Below the pieces are notes generated by a model that saw only the letters and a list, made by a program, of their open reading frames with translations, made no database searches and was not told the origin of the DNA. The position numbers and the translations under genes are program-made. 10,266 bases of DNA, taken from the NCBI GenBank assembly GCA_018398765.1, contig JAHBMJ010001724.1:1-10266 (forward strand), written 5' to 3'. How positions within the stretch are numbered: position 1 is the stretch's first letter; each line of letters begins with the position of its first letter. The DNA is from Chromera velia (lineage: Eukaryota; Sar; Chromeraceae). Positions 7,034 to 10,266 of this stretch are shown here, in pieces.

Positions 7034-7315
7034 CCCTGTTCCTATTCTTCCTCCAGTTGTCAGCAGCTACCGCAGATAAACAACAGTCCTTTCAACACCC
7101 TCTGGGCCTAGAGACTCATGGTGTGGAGGGCTCTCATCTGTCTTCAATCATCCTCTCTTCCAGTTGACCAGTCCAATGCATCGCCCTCCAGTGCCGCAAG
7201 AAAAAGGAACTACCAAGAGACGGTGGTTAGTAATACGGGCCTTCCGGCCAATCCGATCCCTCTGGCTCGTCTTTGCCTCCAGCGTCAGGTTCTGCTGGTG
7301 GTCCAGGACCCTGCT
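7034..7315 (+). other. Ser/Pro/Gly-rich coding-like DNA without a clean frame
   Basis: This stretch between the two duplicated blocks has coding-like composition. A frame with Ser-Ala-Ala-Arg-Lys-Arg-Asn-Tyr (about 7160-7240), after a cctctcttccag acceptor-like site near 7161, seems to continue in another frame as Pro/Ser/Gly-rich sequence to about 7400. That would need one frameshift near 7245. I see no known domain; a decayed gene is the simplest reading. Confidence 0.35.
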
Positions 7316-7545
7316 GGTGTTCTACACCGGCCGTCTCCATGAAGATCAGGCTCCCTGGGGGGCAGGCGTTGGAAGGTCCTGGAGAAGGAAGGTGAAGCTT
7401 CCCTAGCTCTATTGACATCGCCATGGGTGTACGGGAGGGCTTCGAAGAACTGGTTCGGACCCTGCCGGCGCGTGCACCAGGAGAGCCTCAATCCTCATCT
7501 ACATGATAGACTGCATCGATCGACCTTTGCCTTGGGAAGGGGAAG
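7316..7545 (+). repeat. diverged direct duplication, copy 2
   Basis: Second copy of 6779-7000. Within it, ATG 7423 opens a 27-codon frame (stop 7504-7506) beginning Met-Gly-Val-Arg-Glu-Gly-Phe-Glu, shared with ATG 6879 in copy 1. There the frame meets a TAG after 11 codons, but similarity resumes beyond it (Thr-Leu-Pro, Ser-rich). Confidence 0.7.
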
Positions 7546-8000
7546 CCTTCTAGCATATAATACGGCAGCCGGGGGACAGTCGACATCTAGGTCGACATGC
7601 TTTTCTCCTTCCTTTGGCTCTCTCGTCGAGCGGCAACTGCAATATGCACATGAACTGCCTGAAGGCAGTACGTCATTTTTACTAGCTGTTCGTGTGTAGT
7701 TTTCGCGTGGCGCCGTTCGTGAAAGCCATGAGAGGGAACTCTGCATAGGGAGGGGGCTCTATCTCTCTCTTGGCGCATGGCAACATCGCTAAGGATCATT
7801 TCTTTAAGGCGTTCGTGGAGTTCTACAGCGTTTGCCAGTGGTTTTTTCTGTGGATTCTCTTCTTTTTCAAGGGTGGGTTTGTTTCCTGCATGGTGGCTCT
7901 CCTTCCCTCGATGTAAAGGAAAGTACTCCAGTAGTGATCAGGCCCTGCTGGTAGACGCTACTCGATGGGAGACCTTCCTATATAAATAGAGATCGCTGCA
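7546..8000. other. intergenic stretch with no supported gene
   Basis: No recognised product. An open frame 7686-7913 broken by one TAG (7746-7748) encodes a hydrophobic Phe/Trp-rich segment, but T-rich DNA gives such segments by chance. A GTCGACAT pair spaced by CTAG lies at 7579-7598. Confidence 0.5.
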
Positions 8001-8500
8001 GATAGAGATAGTAGAGGAGGGTGGTATTTGGGTTTTCTCAAGATAATTTTGGATCAATCAAATTTCTAGAATTTAAAGATTTAAAAAGATTAAGCGTCTT
8101 ATACAACTTCAAAAGATTTCAGCTTTATATGCGGAGTCAATACAGTTTGACGTAACAGTTGTATGGTCTCAAATTAGATTTCATAACTATAGTAAAGTGG
8201 AGTATTACAACTAAACACGTGATGAACTTTAAGGTTAATGATCTTTGATCATCTGTAATTAAATGCATGGTTTCCTAAATGGTTGGTCAAGTACTTATTT
8301 AGGTGGTTACTTTATATCAACATAATTGGATAATCAAAAAATTATAAAAAAATAATACATTGAATTAAGAGGTATTGAGATTGATTTGGTTCTACACTAG
8401 AAGACTGCCAGGAGCTAGGACGGAAACAGGCTCCACCGCGGCTTAGTTAACTACAAAGTTTTAATTCGAGCACGTTTTATTAATACTTTGACCAACTAAC
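8000..8500. other. AT-rich island without genes
   Basis: Two sampled 60-base rows (8041-8100 and 8341-8400) are 75-78 % A+T, against about 37 % A+T in a BMS1 exon row (9181-9240). No frame of interest. A GC-richer segment at about 8400-8450 interrupts the tail. The origin is unknown: intergenic spacer, organelle-derived insertion and mobile-element remnant are all possible. Confidence 0.7.
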
Positions 8501-8509
8501 ATGCCCCCG

Positions 8510-8818
8510 AGCTATTCCGAGCTTGGCCCCGGATCGAAAGGATTCGTGAGTGCATGCTGTCATGTGCCGTCTCCATCGGCAGATCTGCGCTCTCGATCTT
8601 TCCAAATCTTGTCGTTCTAAGTTTCTATCTGTGCCACTCGCGTCCGATCGAACGGTACTTAAATTGATCTAACCTTGCGGTCATCAGGCGAAGAACTGGA
8701 GCACTGAGAGAACTGTTCGAGGGTGCAAGCAGACACCGGAGGCTGGCGCCCCTTTGCCTGTCGATAGTTTTCTCTCCGTCGATTCTGTGACTGACTACAT
8801 CGACACAGTGCCTCCACC
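8510..8818 (+). promoter_or_regulatory. promoter and 5' leader region of the BMS1 gene
   Basis: GC content rises again from about 8500 up to the start codon. No TATA box is evident. TGCATGC occurs at 8551-8557, about 260 bp before the ATG. This motif is known as an AP2-type element in apicomplexan promoters, including ribosomal-protein genes, but the same hexamer GCATGC also appears in the repeats (about 2267, 2877 and 4042), so chance is possible. The start site of transcription cannot be placed. The sequence before the ATG (CCACC, then ATG-G) is a strong initiation context. Confidence 0.5.
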
Positions 8819-10266
8819 ATGGACGACGGTGGTAGCAAGAAAAAACACAAAAAGCGCCAGTCAGGTGCTAAAGTCAAGAAAAAAGCAAAGAAGGGACAAA
8901 AACTTGATGCGGCAAAACACAACCCCAGGGTCAGTCTCTGAAGTGTCCAGGCACCCGACAACAAACAACACGTCTCCTCAAATTCCCCCCCTCCTCTCAT
9001 CGCATCACAGCGCCCCCCCCCAACGCCACACTCTCCTTCGATTTGCTCCATCCCCCTACCCCTTGTCCGCTTGAGCCCTGTGTTTGCGTGCAGGCCTTCA
9101 CCTTCAGTGGGGGTATTCGGAGTGTCCAGAAGTCAGTACAGAGGTCCCTCGACAAGGAGGCCAAAAAGCTCAAGCAGGAAGTCATCGACAAGACACCAGA
9201 GGTGCACCCTCCTGTCACGGTGGTCGTCCAGGGCCCCTCTGGAGTCGGGAAGACCACACTCATTCGTTCACTCGTCAAGCACTACACGAAACATAATCTT
9301 TCCGCAGTCAGGGGACCAATCACTCTGGCATCCGGTACGCCTCACTCGGCTTCCGTGCTTCTCAGGACGGGTGGGGGAGGAGGGCTTCAGTTGTTTATTT
9401 TGAACTCGTGCACATTGTTCTCAACTCGAAACCAGCCAATGTGCGCCTCCCGGCGTCTGCACAGGCCCTCCCAGCGTTCTGTCCTTCGTCCCCGTCTCCT
9501 AATGAGTCTCCTGTACCATCTGTAGGCTGCTTTCCCTTCTGTCTGTGCTTGCAGGTGTGAACAGACGACTGACCTTCGTCGAATGTCCCAACGACATGAG
9601 CCAGATGATCGACTTGGGTCAGTCAGTCAGTCATTGGGTGTCTGTGGGTGCACGCGTGCGCAGCCAGAGAGAGCAGAATGGAAGAGAGCCAGAGAGAAGT
9701 GCGGAACAAACAATTGAAGGTACTGCTCTGCTTGAAGGACAGTTTGCTTGAGTGGATGATTAAAGGGGGTCTATCCTTCTTTGTGAGCCTCTGGGGGGGG
9801 GGGTTTGGGGTTCGGATTCGTCGCTTCATTCTTCTTCGACTGATTGATTGATTTCTTGATGGATGGGTGGGTGGGTGGATGGATTGACAGGGGGAGAGAA
9901 TGAGAGAGAGAGAGATTCTCCGAGACAAGACTCCATTCTTTCGGCCTGGGGCGGGTGCATTGTTTTGTGTGCGTGAAAACAAACAACAACCAAAGTATAG
10001 TGGGGAAAAATGAAAGGAAACAGTTTTGCTGCTCGCCTACCTACCTGCTTGCCTGTAGGTCACTTGTTCTCTTTCGCTGTCTGCTTCCCTCTCCCTGTGT
10101 ACGCACTTTCATTATCAGTGTGACAAACACTTCTTGCTCTGACTGTCCCTGTATCTATCTCCATGTGTGAGTGCAGCCAAAATAGCCGACCTGGTGCTTC
10201 TCCTCATCGACGCTTCTTTTGGATTTGAGATGGAGACCTTCGAGTTCCTCAACGTCATGCAGGTGG
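8819..10266 (+). CDS. BMS1: BMS1 homologue, nucleolar ribosome-biogenesis GTPase (N-terminal part, four exons)
   Basis: In known species Bms1 is a nucleolar GTPase that binds Rcl1 in the U3-containing small-subunit processome and is needed for 18S rRNA maturation. Exons: 8819-8929, 9094-9334, 9555-9617 and 10177 onward (open at the right edge). Introns of 164, 220 and 559 nt have GT-AG ends, and all three junctions keep the frame. The 168 residues visible compare with roughly 1200 in yeast and human, so most of the gene lies to the right. Residues 7-32 are a Lys-rich nucleolar-type tail. The P-loop Gly-Pro-Ser-Gly-Val-Gly-Lys-Thr-Thr is at 84-92, followed by Leu-Ile-Arg-Ser-Leu and Tyr-Thr-Lys. 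Phe-Val-Glu-Cys-Pro-Asn-Asp (125-131) stands where a usual GTPase has DxxG, as in this family. Exon 4 has the hallmark Leu-Ile-Asp-Ala-Ser-Phe-Gly-Phe-Glu-Met-Glu-Thr-Phe-Glu-Phe-Leu. The ATG is chosen for its strong context and because the basic N-terminus matches the family. No lesion is seen. Confidence 0.95.
9618..10176 (+). other. BMS1 intron 3, low-complexity
   Basis: 559 nt, GTCAGT donor and GTGCAG acceptor. It starts with four GTCA units (9618-9633). It also holds a G11 run at about 9793-9803, TTGATTGATTGATT-like and GGGTGGGTGGG-like stretches (9838-9880), a short GA tract (9899-9914) and a pyrimidine-rich 3' third. Only the first GTCAGT preserves the reading frame into exon 4. Short frames inside it are noise. 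Confidence 0.85.

Noticed and set aside
7579-7598. GTCGACAT pair separated by CTAG, as a possible operator or vector polylinker trace
   Set aside because: Too short to support a site, and no other cloning-vector sequence is adjacent.
8238-8252. Inverted repeat ATGATC-TTT-GATCAT
   Set aside because: A six-base stem in AT-rich DNA is expected by chance, and no T-run or other terminator feature follows.
8659-9278. Reverse-strand frames of 130 and 93 codons
   Set aside because: They lie opposite the BMS1 exons, whose sense-strand protein is clearly conserved.
1-10266. CRISPR array, bacterial defence island or prophage
   Set aside because: No regularly spaced short repeats, no operon layout and clear spliceosomal introns; the DNA is eukaryotic.

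Overview
The window looks like nuclear DNA of a unicellular eukaryote. The evidence is GT-AG introns inside a conserved ribosome-biogenesis gene, long pyrimidine-rich tracts and microsatellites, a non-LTR retrotransposon fragment, and no bacterial-style operons or ribosome binding sites. The mixture (GC-rich exons, introns of about 130-610 nt, abundant decayed repeats, a TGCATGC motif upstream of the ribosome-biogenesis gene) would suit an alveolate such as a chromerid, but the sequence alone does not prove this; a stramenopile or another protist is possible.

Layout. (1) 1-1276: the 3' coding part of a non-LTR retrotransposon with a CCHC zinc knuckle and a restriction-like PD-(D/E)XK endonuclease, cut by the left edge and abruptly fused at 1276/1277 to unrelated repeat DNA. 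(2) 1277-about 6100 (perhaps to 6449): a head-to-tail array of a multi-exon, coiled-coil gene-like unit. Two copies of a roughly 1.4 kb block (1277-2659 and 3034-4434) are about 95 % identical by eye. A connecting block (2660-3033) recurs, more diverged, at 5340-5735, and a third, partial copy of the start of the unit follows at 5736-6096. Conserved reading frames and phase-compatible GT-AG junctions show the unit was once protein-coding. Each copy has different stops and frameshifts, so all look like pseudogenes. The middle copy alone keeps a 0.9 kb Glu/Arg/Lys-rich coiled-coil segment, partly grown from a GA microsatellite. (3) 6450-8000: poorly coding DNA containing a diverged direct duplication (6779-7000 and 7316-7545) rich in Ser/Pro/Gly codons. 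(4) About 8000-8500: an AT-rich island with no gene. (5) 8500-10266: promoter/leader and the first four exons (the last one partial) of a BMS1 homologue, the nucleolar GTPase of small-subunit processing. This is the only gene I regard as clearly intact and conserved.

The regions show no functional pathway linking them: one housekeeping gene sits beside a repeat-rich accessory stretch. The part most worth a second look is the repeated coiled-coil gene family, which I do not recognise.
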